This document shows positions 9,876 through 19,574 of a stretch of DNA of 64,000 bases, piece by piece; position 1 is the stretch's first letter; every line of letters begins with the position of its first letter. Location of the stretch: positions 806,001 through 870,000 of the forward strand of contig JALPQD010000360.1 in the NCBI GenBank assembly GCA_023101885.1, in the 5' to 3' direction. This stretch comes from Typhlomys cinereus. Lineage: Eukaryota; Chordata; Mammalia; Rodentia; Platacanthomyidae. Under the pieces are notes generated by a model, which was not told the DNA's origin, did not search any database, and saw only the letters and a list, made by a program, of their open reading frames with translations. The position numbers were made by a program, and so were the translations under genes.

Positions 9876-9879
9876 ATCG

Positions 9880-10860
9880 CAATAAATCGAAAAGAGCCTA
9901 CGTCGCAAATGACAACAGAGCATCACAGCTTAATACCATAGGGCAGATACTATGTGGGGCATTTCCCAGTATCAAGAAAGTGTCATATTCATGTGAACAA
10001 AGATCAGAATTCAAAGTCAGTAGCATAGCTTTTAATACCAAATTAATTTGTACCAAATTAAAGCTGAAAGAAAAAAACCCACCATAAACGAAACAATCGT
10101 AAATTGAGTCTGTATCTGAGGAAGATGAGCACATGAGAACACGAGCACAGACCCTAAGGCTTGCAGGCTCATTTACTCTGCCAGTAGATGATTCTGACCA
10201 GGGCACAGGAGGTAACATATCAAGGCAGTGGACCCGATATGGAAGGTCTGAGGTCCCCGTGTACCTTTTCTAAAATTCACTCAGAAGAGAGTTAATGCAG
10301 GAGGGACTGTAGTCCAGGGTAGTCTAACACCAGGCACACACATCTGTCTTGTGACATACATGGGAAAACAGAGAGAGTTAATGCACGCTTCTGCCCTCAA
10401 GCAGGCTGGTGGGGCAGACCCATAAAGCAATTGTCTACAGCATGCCCTGGGAGGGTGGGCGAGTAACTCCTGCCACAGGGCCCTGAGGACGCTGCCCAAT
10501 TTGCCAGCTGAGTTTTGAGGAAGCAGAAGCAGTGTGAGAGAGAAGAGAAAATGTTGGCAAGGCAGAGGAGAAGCCAGGGAGAGAAAGGGCATGTGATAAA
10601 CGGAAGTGGTTGAAGATCCAGGGGAAGTCTAGCTTGGGGAGGAGAAGGCTTCAAGGTGGGGGGGTGAAGAGAAAGCACATAGGCAACCGTGAAAGAGCCC
10701 ACCTCTTCTCAGGTCAAGGAAAGACACCGAAGAGGAAGAGCTTTGGGGAAGCGGGAGGAAGGTGCAGATCGAAGAAGCTCAGGGGCCATGTTGAGAAATT
10801 TCTTCTCCAATGGTCTGTTTTCTTTGTGAAGTAAGAAGAAGAAGAGAAATGATATCTGTA
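9880..10860. other. Unique sequence, no gene seen
   Basis: Nearly 1 kb without recognised repeats. Antisense open frames of 101-106 codons at 9898-10218, 10281-10592 and 10397-10702 overlap each other in different frames and show no protein-family features. Confidence 0.4.
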
Positions 10861-10862
10861 GT

Positions 10863-11020
10863 GAAAGCTGTGACCCTATGCAAATTTCTTGCCTCCTGCT
10901 GCCTGGTTTTTAAAATGGAGTGAGCAGGATTACTTCCTGGGGCTGTCTGGGATCAAACATGAAGGTGTTTGTGTCAAGGCATTGTAGCACTTTGGCTGGG
11001 ACATAGCAGGAACAAAAGAA
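10863..11020 (+). repeat. MIR SINE remnant
   Basis: TGACCCTATGCAAATTTCTTG, TTTTTAAAATGGAGTGAGCAGG and GGCTGGGACATAGCAGGAAC correspond to MIR core and tail (ctgtgtgaccttgggcaa ... aaaatggg ... cctggcacatagtaggc). Confidence 0.65.
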
Positions 11021-11189
11021 GCGGTTGCAAGAGCTGCCATTTGGGTACCTGATGAAGAGGGATCATAGCTAGCCGGTAGGAAAGGAGGAAGATAGTTTTG
11101 CCTAGCACAGGCCAAGGTGCAATTGCAAAGAAAACTGGAAAGAGGGACAAGTTAGGTAGTCAAGATTTGGGAGCTCATAATATAAGGGG

Positions 11190-11525
11190 CTACGGTTTGA
11201 ATCTGAAATGTCTCCTATCTGAACGCTTGGCCCCCAGCTGAGGGTGCTATTTTGGGAGCTTTAAGGAGGCGGGGTTAAGCAGGAGGAAGTCAGTTACTGG
11301 GGGGGGGGGTAGGCCTTGAAGGTTATTCTCTGGTCCAGGTTCCTGTCTTGCTGTCGGCTTCCTGCTCCTCTGTGTACAGTCTCTACCCTATGCTCTGGTT
11401 GCCGGGAACTGAGCGGCTCCATTGTGCCTCCTCTGTGGGATGGACCGAATCCTCTGAAACTATGAGCCAACATAATCTGTCCTCCTTTTAGTTATGTCTG
11501 TCCGCAGTCACAGAGAGACAAATGT
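11190..11525 (+). mobile_element. Solo MaLR LTR (ORR1/MT-like)
   Basis: Follows rodent MaLR LTR order: GGTTTGAATCTGAAATGTCTCC, GAACGCTTGGCCCCCAGCTG, GGAGGAAGTCAGTTACTGGG, GGCTTCCTGCTCCTC, GATGGACCGAATCCTCTGAAAC and TGAGCCAACATAA. No internal retroelement sequence lies beside it. Confidence 0.65.
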
Positions 11526-11699
11526 CATACGAGGATGTATTTAAAATGTAGCTAAAGCATGCTCCTGGAGGTACGCAAAGATTTTTAATGGTGTTTGACA
11601 TCCAACCACACGAGATTACATAGCATTTAATTTACAAACCTCTTCTAGTCTTCTAGTTGACAAGAAGAAGGTCATCTCCCTTTGGTCATGTATATAACC

Positions 11700-11925
11700 T
11701 CTCTACTTCTCTCTCTCTGTGCATTTCTTTCTCTCTCTTTGTGTGTCTCTCTGCTTCTCTGTTTTTCTCTATTTCTCTGGTTCTGTTTCTCTCTCTCTCT
11801 CTCTTCCTCTCCTTGAGAAAAGGTCTCCTTATGTAGGTTAGACTAGCAGGTACTTGCAATCTTTCTGCTTCAACTCCCCAATGCTGCCATCATAGAAGAC
11901 ATGGGCCACCACACCCAGTGAGAAT
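11700..11925 (-). repeat. CT-rich tract followed by B1 SINE (antisense)
   Basis: A (TCTC)-rich stretch of about 110 bp leads into GAGAAAAGGTCTCCTTATG, CTTGCAATCTTTCTGCTTCAAC, GCTGCCATCATAGAAGACATGG and CCACCACACCCAG, the B1 reverse order. Confidence 0.65.
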
Positions 11926-11999
11926 TCAGTAACTCTCATTTTTCATTTTCGTGTTTTTTTCCCCCATGCTTGTATTCTATTTATAGAAAAGTTACTAGT

Positions 12000-12080
12000 T
12001 CTCCAATTCTAGTGGTGGTAATGATGATGACAGTGGTTATTGTTGTTGTTTTTGTTGTTGTTGGTGGTGGTGATATGTGT
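12000..12080 (+). repeat. GTT/GGT-rich simple repeat
   Basis: GTGGTGGTAATGATGATGA and TTGTTGTTGTTTTTGTTGTTG units; low complexity. Confidence 0.8.
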
Positions 12081-12084
12081 GTGT

Positions 12085-13020
12085 ATTTAAAAAAATACTT
12101 TGGTTTTCAGTAACAGTTCACTTAATATTACAAACTGTTTGGAGCTGGGCCCTTCCAGGGTTGGTTTAATCAGAGACTTACTGGGGTGTTAAAGATTCAG
12201 GTTCTTTCCCACTTTTCTGTTTTGTCTTTAAAATTTCACCGATGTCTCCCTTTTTGAGCCCCGAAAGGCTGCAATATTTCCAAGAACTGTACTACCATGA
12301 TGTGCAAAGAGAGAGGAGGGAGAGGTGGGACAAAGGATTTGAGAACTACATGCTATGCCAGAACTGTGATAACTGTCTGTTGCTGTGAGGGACGGGGTGG
12401 GATGCGCGTCGGTGTGGAGAGATGGAGAGGAGCTGTCTTGAAAGGTGTTTTATTAGATGATGAATTCTCTTACTGCCTGAATCACTGCTTGGTGGGTTTC
12501 TGTTGTTTGCAGCCGAATGCACTGTATCTTCTACAATTTCAGGTTATTGCTCCAGTAGAATAAGGATGCTTTTCTTTCTCTTCCCAACCGCCTTGTTTGA
12601 TTAATGTCCTCCTTTGAGATGGAATTCTCTCTTACTGTCCGCCCTCCATGTCAGATAATTCTTTGATTTATATCATGGACATTGTAGATGTCATGTTTTG
12701 GGGACTCTAGCTTATGCTGTCTTTCTGTGAAGAGACTTAATGCTTTTGTTTCAGTAGATCTCTGAGTTGGTTGGTCAGTTGTCGTCCTCTGGAGCATCAG
12801 CTCAGACATCAGTTCTGTTCAGGATACCTTTGAGTCTTCTCCAAGGTTGCCTCAGGCACATGTGGTTTATGAGTCTGCTGACACATGGGTGGGTTTATAA
12901 ACAGACTTTCAAGACTCCCCTTCTTTGGTGCTAACTTTGAATTATTTTTTCACTTTGCAGCAGTTATTGATGACCTGGAGTCTATCTGCCCTCTTGTTCT
13001 GTGTGAAAAGGATTTTAAAG
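12085..13020. other. Unique sequence, no gene seen
   Basis: About 0.9 kb of moderately AT-rich DNA. An open frame of 88 codons at 12297-12563 has no supporting context. Confidence 0.4.
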
Positions 13021-13026
13021 TTACTC

Positions 13027-14080
13027 TGTATGTATGTCCGTGTGTGTATGTGTGTGTTTATGGCATGTATGTGTGTGTGTAAATGTGCATGTGTGTGTTC
13101 ATGTGTATGTGTGCATGCATGTGTGTGCATATGTATGTGTGTGTTTGTGGCATGTGTGCGCATGTGTATATGTGGATGTATGTGGGTTTGTAGCATGTGT
13201 GCATGTATGTGTGTGTTTATGGCATGTGTGATGTGCGTGCATGTGTATGTGTGCGTGCGTGTGTGCATGTGTTTGTGGCATGTATGTGTGCGTGGAAATG
13301 TGCATGTGCGTGTTTGTGGTATGAAAGTGTGCGTGTAAATGTGCATGTGTGTGTTCATGTGTATGTGTGCACGCAGGCGCATGTCTGTGTATGTTTTGGC
13401 ATGTGTGTGCATGTGTATATGTGCTGTATGTGTGTGTTTTGGCATGTGTGTGCATGTGTATATGTGCTGTATGTGTGTGTTTGTGGCATGTGTGCATGTG
13501 TGGGTGTTTGTGGCATGTGTATGTGTGTGTGTGCATGGTGCATGTGTGTGTTTGTGGTTTGTATGTGTGCGTGTAAATGTGCATGTGCTTGTGCATGTGC
13601 ATGTGTATGTGTGTGGCATGTGTGTGCACGTGTGTGCACGTGTATATGTGCATGTGTGTGTTTGTGGCATGTGTATATGTGCATGTGTATGTATGTATAT
13701 GTGCATGTGTGCGCATGTGTGTATGTGTGTGCATGTGTATATGTGCATGTGGGTGTGGGTGTGCATATGCATGTGTATGTGTGTGTTTTTGGCGTGTGTG
13801 CATGTGCATGTGTGCATTTATGTGTGCATGTGCATATGTACATTTGTGTGCATGTGTTTGTGTTGCATGCATGTGTATATGTGTGTATTTGTGGCATGTG
13901 TGTGTGTGTGTTTGTGGCGTGTGTGCGTGCACACGTGTATGTGTGTGTTTGTGGCATGTGTATATGTGTATGTGTGTGCATGTGTGTATGTGTGTGTTTA
14001 TGTGTGTTTGTGGCATGTGTATATGTGTATGCGTGTGTGTGCACGTGTGTATATGTGCATTTGTGTGCGCGTGTGTGTAG
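13027..14080 (+). repeat. GT-rich minisatellite, about 1.05 kb
   Basis: Alternating pyrimidine-purine sequence built from TGTG, CATG and TATATG blocks. TTTGTGGCATGT recurs at least eight times at irregular intervals, and one 43-bp unit is perfectly doubled at 13394-13436 and 13437-13479. It abuts the 3'/CA-tail side of the antisense B4 SINE at 14095, so it probably grew from that SINE tail. It leaves open frames of 324 codons on plus and 331 on minus, which are artefacts. Confidence 0.95.
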
Positions 14081-14094
14081 GTGCCAGCACACAT

Positions 14095-14375
14095 GCTGTA
14101 GATCTGAGGTCAGCCTTGAGTACTGTCCCTCAGATGTTGCTAACTTGCTTTTTGAGACAGTCTCTTGCTGACTTGGAACTCAGCAAGTAGGCTTGGTTGT
14201 CTGTCCAGCGACCCCCCAAAATCTATCTGTCCCCACTTCCCAGTGTGGAATTACAAGTGCATACCACTACACCTGACTTTAAAAAAAATTTAGCGTGAGT
14301 GCTGGGGAATCAAGATCACATCCTTCTGCTTGTGCTATTAGCACTTCATAGACTGAGCCATCTCCCTAGCTACCT
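14095..14375 (-). repeat. B4-type composite SINE (antisense)
   Basis: TGAGGTCAGCCTTGAGTACTG, TTTTGAGACAGTCTCTTGC, GTGTGGAATTACAAGTGCATACC, GTGAGTGCTGGGGAATC and ACTGAGCCATCTCCCTAGC in order. The tail side merges with the GT minisatellite. Confidence 0.8.
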
Positions 14376-14579
14376 CAGCCCCTTTTGACTTAGAGTTTTA
14401 AGTAAGATTCATTTTTGACTATAGCCTACTCTCAGGATTAAAACCTGTAATATGTTCCTACCTCCCTTTACTCTCTGTTTTCTTTAGCTTTCACTTAAAA
14501 AAAAGTGTGCATAGTTTATATTGGTTATCTGTAGGAGTGAGTTCAGTGGAAACTTGCTTGACCCCTCCAGCAGCTAAAC

Positions 14580-14690
14580 TCTCTAATGCTTGGGAAAATT
14601 GAGAGGTGAGTCATCTCTTCATTGTCACAAGTCAGGTAAATGACAGAGCCTGTATCTAAACTCAGATTGCTGTATGGACCGACCCAACTT
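14580..14690 (-). repeat. MIR remnant (antisense)
   Basis: GGGAAAATTGAGAGGTGAGTC, TGTCACAAGTCAGGTAAATG and CAGAGCCTGTATCTAAACTCAG are antisense MIR words. Confidence 0.6.
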
Positions 14691-14699
14691 CTTCCAGGG

Positions 14700-15395
14700 T
14701 CCCTGACAGTGGGCTTGTACCTAAGAACAGCCAGCCAGGTGGGCTCAGCTTCGCTTTGGCACCGGAAGTATCTGTTCTGTGCACGGAGCCTGAGCCTCAT
14801 GAAGCCTGGCAGGGCGATTTCACAGCAGCTACAGCCAAGTTTTGCCTGCACAATAAGAACTCCTGGATTGATTCCTTTATTAAAGGTTATGAGCAGTAGT
14901 CAATATTCTAGAACTTTTGGATAGAAACTACTTGTCAACACCACCAAGGAGTCCAATTATTATGTATTTGACAGTGTTTTCACCAAGGTAAAAGTCAGTA
15001 GTAAGTTGTGGTTAACAGGAAGGAAGTTCAGAGTTCAGCAAGTTTTTTCTTTTTGAAATTAAAGAGGAAGTTGCTGTTCTTATTTTTAAGCGCCAGCCTG
15101 TTGCTAATGGACATGGAATATATAAACATAGCTAAGCTGAAGTCTATGTTTGAAATTTAGTGATGAAAGTCTCCCATTTGCTACTGAAGGACCATCTTGT
15201 ATAAGCAGCCCACAGAACCACAGCGAAGCATCTGGCTACAATATTCGGAATTTGTGCTCCTTAGGAACAGGCAAGACCCCCTCCAGGTTTTAGTCCTCTT
15301 CCTACCACTGTCTCATTAGTCACTGCATCTCACAACCAGACCTTTGATATCAAGCTCTTGCCTTATTTCAGAAGGTGTTCTCTCTTTCCAGATTA
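14700..15395. other. Repeat-poor stretch, candidate regulatory DNA
   Basis: No recognised repeat and no open frame with coding character. Short AT-rich motifs such as CCAATTATTATG and a TGTGGTT box are present. Regulatory function is only an inference from the absence of repeats. Confidence 0.3.
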
Positions 15396-15404
15396 AAAAA
15401 AAAA

Positions 15405-15620
15405 TTGAGCACCCACTTTATGCCAGATGCAAGATATAGCAGCGAGCAAACAAGGTAATGAAACAGACAGTAAGCAAGTGTATAAATAAATGACAACATC
15501 AAGCTGTTACAGTAGAAATGCAGAAAGTTCAAGAGAAAAGCAGAGTTTTTTTCAAGCAGAACTGATGTTTTAGAAGGCATGAGACTGAACAGGAAAGATA
15601 TAAGCGGAGCCTTCCTTAGT
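15405..15620 (-). repeat. L2 LINE 3'-end remnant (antisense)
   Basis: ATTGAGCACCCACTTTATGCC, GATATAGCAGCGAGCAAACAAG and GAAACAGACAGTAAGCAAGTG match the antisense L2 terminus. Confidence 0.75.
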
Positions 15621-15660
15621 CTCCATCTCTTAGAATGGGGCTTTTCTTCTTTTTGCTTTT

Positions 15661-15745
15661 TTTTTTTTTTTTTTTGGTGCTGGGGACCGAACCCAGGGCC
15701 TCGTGCTTGCCAGGCACGCGCTCTATCACTGAGCTAAATCCCCAA
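15661..15745 (-). mobile_element. ID SINE with perfect 15-bp target-site duplication
   Basis: In reverse it reads as a near-canonical BC1-type ID: GGGGATTTAGCTCAGTGATA (A box), GCGCGTGCCTGGCAAGCACG, then the B box GGTTCGGTCCCC and an A tail. CTTCTTTTTGCTTTT flanks it exactly at 15646-15660 and 15746-15760. ID elements are rodent-specific and tRNA-Ala/BC1-derived. The good boxes and perfect duplication point to a young copy. Confidence 0.92.
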
Positions 15746-15761
15746 CTTCTTTTTGCTTTTA

Positions 15762-16098
15762 TGTATGTGTATATGGTGTGTGATTGTGTGTGTCCATGTG
15801 TTTACACATGTGTGGGTGTATGTACATGAGTGTACTTGAGTGCGTCTGTGGACGCCCAAAGGGTGGTATCAGATAACATCCTCAATCATTTTTTCAGTTT
15901 ATTGTTGTGAGCTTGGGTCACTAATTAAAACCAGAGTACACTATTAGGGCTAGTCTGCTAGCCAGCTTGCTCTGGGAATTTCCAGGCTCTGCCTTCTAGG
16001 GCCTGGCATTTTTCAAGCGGGACCCAGGAATCTGAACTCAGGTCCTTTTGCTTGCAAAGCAAGGGCTTTAGCCACTGAGTCCTCTCTCCAGCTCTAGG
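15762..16098 (-). repeat. Composite SINE, GT-tailed (antisense)
   Basis: A GT-rich start is followed by TGGACGCCCAAAGGG, GGGTCACTAATTAAAACCAG, GGGCTAGTCTGCTAGCCAGC, GGGACCCAGGAATCTGAACTC and ACTGAGTCCTCTCTCCAGC. The same word order recurs at 44455-44825 and 52255-52605, so this is a repeated family. Confidence 0.75.
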
Positions 16099-16184
16099 AT
16101 GGGACTTTTCTTATGATTTGAGGTCTCTGAGATTTCAGATTGCAGTCTGAGTACAGGGAACTGCAGTTCAGAAGGAACGTTGCG

Positions 16185-16290
16185 GGGTCTTGCTACGAAC
16201 AACAGGCTGGCCTTGAACTCGCAAATCTCATGCCTCCATTGCCTGCAATGCTGGAACTTCAGGCCTGCGGCACTATCACATGCAGATCAG
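16185..16290 (-). repeat. B1 SINE (antisense)
   Basis: GGGGTCTTGCTACGAACAAC, GGCTGGCCTTGAACTCGC and GCTGGAACTTCAGGCCTGCGG follow B1 reverse order. Confidence 0.7.
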
Positions 16291-16294
16291 AACA

Positions 16295-16900
16295 GGCTCC
16301 TAGTGGATGGTCACTGCTTCATTTGGTGCCCTTTTTCTGTCAGGGACACCCCTCCACAGTCAGAGGTCTGATTCTTCATACCCGCTCACAGATTCTGCCC
16401 TGGAGGTCTGAAGAAGATGAATGGAGGTCCTGGAAAGGTGGGTTTAAGCCCAAAGGGACTGGTGGTCATGTCAGAGTCTGTGGTTGAGGTGCTGTGTTCT
16501 CGGTCTCCCTCCTGTGCTTCCTGAGTTCAAAACCCCTCCTGGTCACACTGCCCCAGGTTCTGTGGCTGCCTCTCCATCCCTTTTCATGCTCCAGTGAAAG
16601 CAGACCAGACCAGCAGTTGTCAAGCTATTGACTTTAAATCACCTCCATTCAGAATGTTAATTATCACCCTGGGGAAAGGATTGAGCCCTCCAGGCCATTA
16701 GAACAGCCGAAAAGGCAGGTGCGCGGAGGTTCCCTGTTTCTCAGAAGAGAGAGAAATCACCAGGGGAGAGAAGTGCCTCAGGCATGTGGCCATAATCACG
16801 GGGAAATTTATCCCTGTAAGTACATCTTCTGTTGATTCTGGGCTCCGGGAGGCTTTCTGACCCATCATGGATGGATGAGGTTGTCTGACTGGATTAAAAA
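16295..16900. other. Repeat-free stretch, candidate conserved noncoding element at 16600-16860
   Basis: No repeat recognised. The central part has balanced composition and several homeobox-type ATTA cores (GAATGTTAATTATCACC, GGCCATTAGAACAGC). The look is that of a conserved noncoding element, but conservation cannot be tested here. Confidence 0.3.
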
Positions 16901-16929
16901 AAAAAAAAAGTTTGTGGGCTGCCTTTCTC

Positions 16930-17111
16930 TAGCAAAGATCCCATGTGAAAATGTAGGGAGGATAAGGGCTGTGGCCAGCACTTCTAGCCCTGGAAGGCGG
17001 AGCCTGGGGAGCCACCACAGAGCAAAGCAATAAGGAGGTAAGAGCAACCCAGGACGATTCCAGATGCCACCATGGGCCTCCACAGGCACACACATTCAAG
17101 AGCCCACTTGT

Positions 17112-17143
<32 letters not shown>

Positions 17144-17148
17144 GATTA
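16930..17148 (+). repeat. CA-tail B2-superfamily SINE, head lost
   Basis: Body words GATCCCATGTGAAAATG, TAGCCCTGGAAGGCGGAGCC, GCAAAGCAATAAGGAGG and CACATTCAAGAGCCCACTTG, ending in CGCGCG and (CA)n. The tRNA-like head is missing. Confidence 0.8.
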
Positions 17149-17190
17149 TACATCATAGCTAAGATTAAAGAGCTTTTGTTGACTCTTTTT

Positions 17191-17237
17191 AAATGTGGGA
17201 TATTTTAAACTTTATTTCTTTTCTTTTTTTAAAAAAA

Positions 17238-17286
<49 letters not shown>

Positions 17287-17533
17287 CCTTTCTCTCTCTC
17301 TTTCTCAGAGGGCACTGTATGTCCCTGTGGAAGACCAAAGGTAACTTCAGGAATCATCCTGGATTGCTTCTACCCCCGTTTTTGCTTCACTCTGGGATTT
17401 CCCAGGCACTGCCCACCAGGGCCAGAAGTGCCCCTGTTTCCACCTGGCATTTTTACGTAGGACCTGGGATCTCGACTCAGGTTCTTCTACTTGCAAAGCA
17501 GAGTCTTAACCGTTGAGCCATCCTCTGCAGCCC
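17191..17533 (-). mobile_element. CA-tail-type SINE with CT tail and 14-bp target-site duplication (antisense)
   Basis: Reverse-order body: CAGAGGGCACTGTATGTCC, GGAATCATCCTGGATTGC, CCACCAGGGCCAGAAG, TGGCATTTTTACGTAGG, ending TTGAGCCATCCTCTGCAGCC. The tail is a (CT)n tract at 17238-17310 instead of GT. TGTTGACTCTTTTT at 17177-17190 and TGTTGATTCTTTTT at 17534-17547 flank it with one mismatch. Confidence 0.88.
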
Positions 17534-17547
17534 TGTTGATTCTTTTT

Positions 17548-18085
17548 GACAGCCTCTTCTAGGACTTCTTTGCATTCTTCACAAATTTGGCGTTTCCTTT
17601 TGGAATTCCCAAGCATCCCACGGTTGCATTTGTCTCCTTGTATGGGCCAATCTCCTGTTGATGAACTTTTTTTTTTTTCTTTTCTGGAATCACACATATG
17701 TCTCACACATAGGCAAGTGTTTCTCTTCCTGAGAAATAGATTAGTGGAATGACTTGGCCTTGGGGTAGCAAGACTCAGCTTTTAATAGATTTTTTTTCGG
17801 GGGAGTGGGGGGCTAAACCATCTTTTGAATTCACTGTCCACTTACACCAGCAGTGTGAGCTCCATCTCATTATATTCCTCCCAGACTATATTTTATTATC
17901 AAGACTTCACTTTTTTTTTGCCAGTTGGATGGGAGAAAACATGGCATTTCATGTTAGCAGCATTTTCTTTATTGATTAATTGTCAATGACACTGACCCTC
18001 TTTTTATATATTCCACACCTGATTCTGTGACTGTCCCCTGACAGTCTGACATTTTGTTATTGATTTGTAAGAATCTTTGCTACAA
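17548..18085 (-). repeat. Old LINE-1 fragment (L1M-type, antisense)
   Basis: Order recalls antisense L1 3' regions: CACTGTCCACTTACACCAGCAG, TGAGCTCCATCTCATTATATT, GGGAGAAAACATGGCATTTC, then TTTTTATATATTCC. Highly decayed, without any intact reading frame. Confidence 0.5.
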
Positions 18086-18117
18086 TCTACCGGCATTCCT
18101 TAGCTGTTTTTCTTTTT

Positions 18118-18195
18118 GTTTTCAGTGGGGATGGAATCCAGGGCATCGTGCATACTAGACAAGACCCAGACCCCTGAGTTACATCTGCAGCCCGC
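18118..18195 (-). repeat. ID-like tRNA SINE fragment (antisense)
   Basis: GGGGATGGAATCCAGGGCATC, CGTGCATACTAGACAAG and CTGAGTTACATCTGCAGCCC are a decayed ID element in reverse. Confidence 0.65.
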
Positions 18196-18199
18196 TTTG

Positions 18200-18960
18200 C
18201 CTGTTTTTTTTTCTGCTTCTGTTTGTCCTGGTCTAGTTCCATCTGTCTTCTTTCACTTTAATGCCTGAAGTGATAGACTCCTTCCTTTCCTATTGGTTTA
18301 GTTTACAGAGTATAAGTCCCCATTCCCACTTTAAAGGTGAGAAAATTGAGCCTTTGTGCAGTCATGAATGAGCTGACTTTGAATAGTCAAGATAAACTGC
18401 TGTGAACCCAGAGAGACTATTACCACTAACCTTTCAGAAGGAGCCAAATGCTTCCACGTGGTATCTCTAGAGAAAAGTCTGTTTAATTATTATTCTGTTT
18501 AACAAGTAATTGGTAACAAGTTCTCTAAGCAGGGAGATGGGTAGGAAAAAAAAAAAAACTTGATGGCTAAAAACATCCTCCATGTATAAACACTGAGATT
18601 TAGTTTCAAAGGATTCTATAGCTGGCGATCCTCCCCACCGAATCTGTTTTCTAATGGTCTTCTTGTATATTGATAGAAGCCTTTTGTTGAGATAAATTGA
18701 GGTCAGAAGATTGAAGAAACCGGCATGGCCTAGGTCTAAATTGTGAAAGTCACAAATGACCTGTACACCTTACATTTTTGTAGGTCCCGAATAGAAAATT
18801 GCAAATCCTTGACAAAGGTGAGGTGAGGTCAACTCTCTGGAATTCCCGGAGCATAGTGCCCTGACCTGTATCACAGAATGGAAACAAAAGTTATTCATAA
18901 ATGCCAGATGCCATTTATGACTCCAATACTGGGCACAGAATGCTTATTTGAAACCCTTGA
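18200..18960. other. Unique sequence, no gene seen
   Basis: No repeat identified, apart from a poly-A run near 18546. Includes an AT-rich patch around 18480-18525 (TTTAATTATTATTCTG). Confidence 0.35.
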
Positions 18961-18964
18961 ACTT

Positions 18965-19215
18965 CGATCCTCTGGGGCACACTGTGGCATTAGTAAGAGT
19001 TTCTACTTAGTGAGAATTTATGCGTGCCAAGCACAGAGGTATTCTGCGTGTGTGAATTATGTCACTTAATTTCTAAAATAACGTGTTAGTTAAGTAGTTA
19101 CTCTCTCTACTTTATGGATATATAATTCAAAGCACAGTGATTTAACTTGCTTGAGGTCATAACCAGCAAGTGATGAAACCATGACTTAAATTCCAGAATG
19201 TGCATCTAAGTCCCT
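18965..19215 (-). repeat. MIR SINE (antisense)
   Basis: GCGTGCCAAGCACAGAGGTATTC, ATTATGTCACTTAATTTCTA, TTTATGGATATATAATTC and GAGGTCATAACCAGCAAGTG in antisense MIR order. Confidence 0.75.
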
Positions 19216-19285
19216 ATGCTAATGCTGTGATGTCAACTCAGAATGATTCCTCTTTAGTTCCAAAATGGGCAAGCATTTGAATAGC

Positions 19286-19287
<2 letters not shown>

Positions 19288-19343
<56 letters not shown>

Positions 19344-19565
19344 AGAGGATATGGTTACTTGCGGAGGCCTAGGGGTGACTTTGGGAATCATACTGTATTG
19401 TTCTACTTTTCATTTTGCTTTGCTCTGGGGTTTCCCAGGCTCCACCTTCCAGGGTCAGAAGTCCAGGCTGCCATTATGGTGTTTTTGCATGGGATTTAGG
19501 ATCTGAACTTCGTCCTTCTGCTCGTGAGGCAGAGACTTAATCCCTGAGCTATCTCTCCAGCCCTG
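19288..19565 (-). mobile_element. CA-tail-type SINE with (CT)n tail (antisense)
   Basis: About 50 bp of pure CT (19291-19341) precede TGGTTACTTGCGGAGGCC, GGGAATCATACTGTATTG, GGTTTCCCAGGCTCCACC, GGATTTAGGATCTGAAC and CTGAGCTATCTCTCCAGCCC. The microsatellite lies where other copies carry GT. Confidence 0.85.
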
Positions 19566-19574
19566 TTCAACAAA

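Noticed and set aside
13099..14171. Overlapping stop-free frames of 331 and 324 codons, Cys/Val- or His/Thr-rich
   Set aside because: They translate the GT/CATG minisatellite in several frames on both strands; composition alone explains them.
15661..15745. Possible tRNA gene (A and B boxes present)
   Set aside because: It is an ID SINE with poly-A tail and target-site duplication, not a tRNA gene; the same holds for the tRNA-like heads of all other SINEs here.
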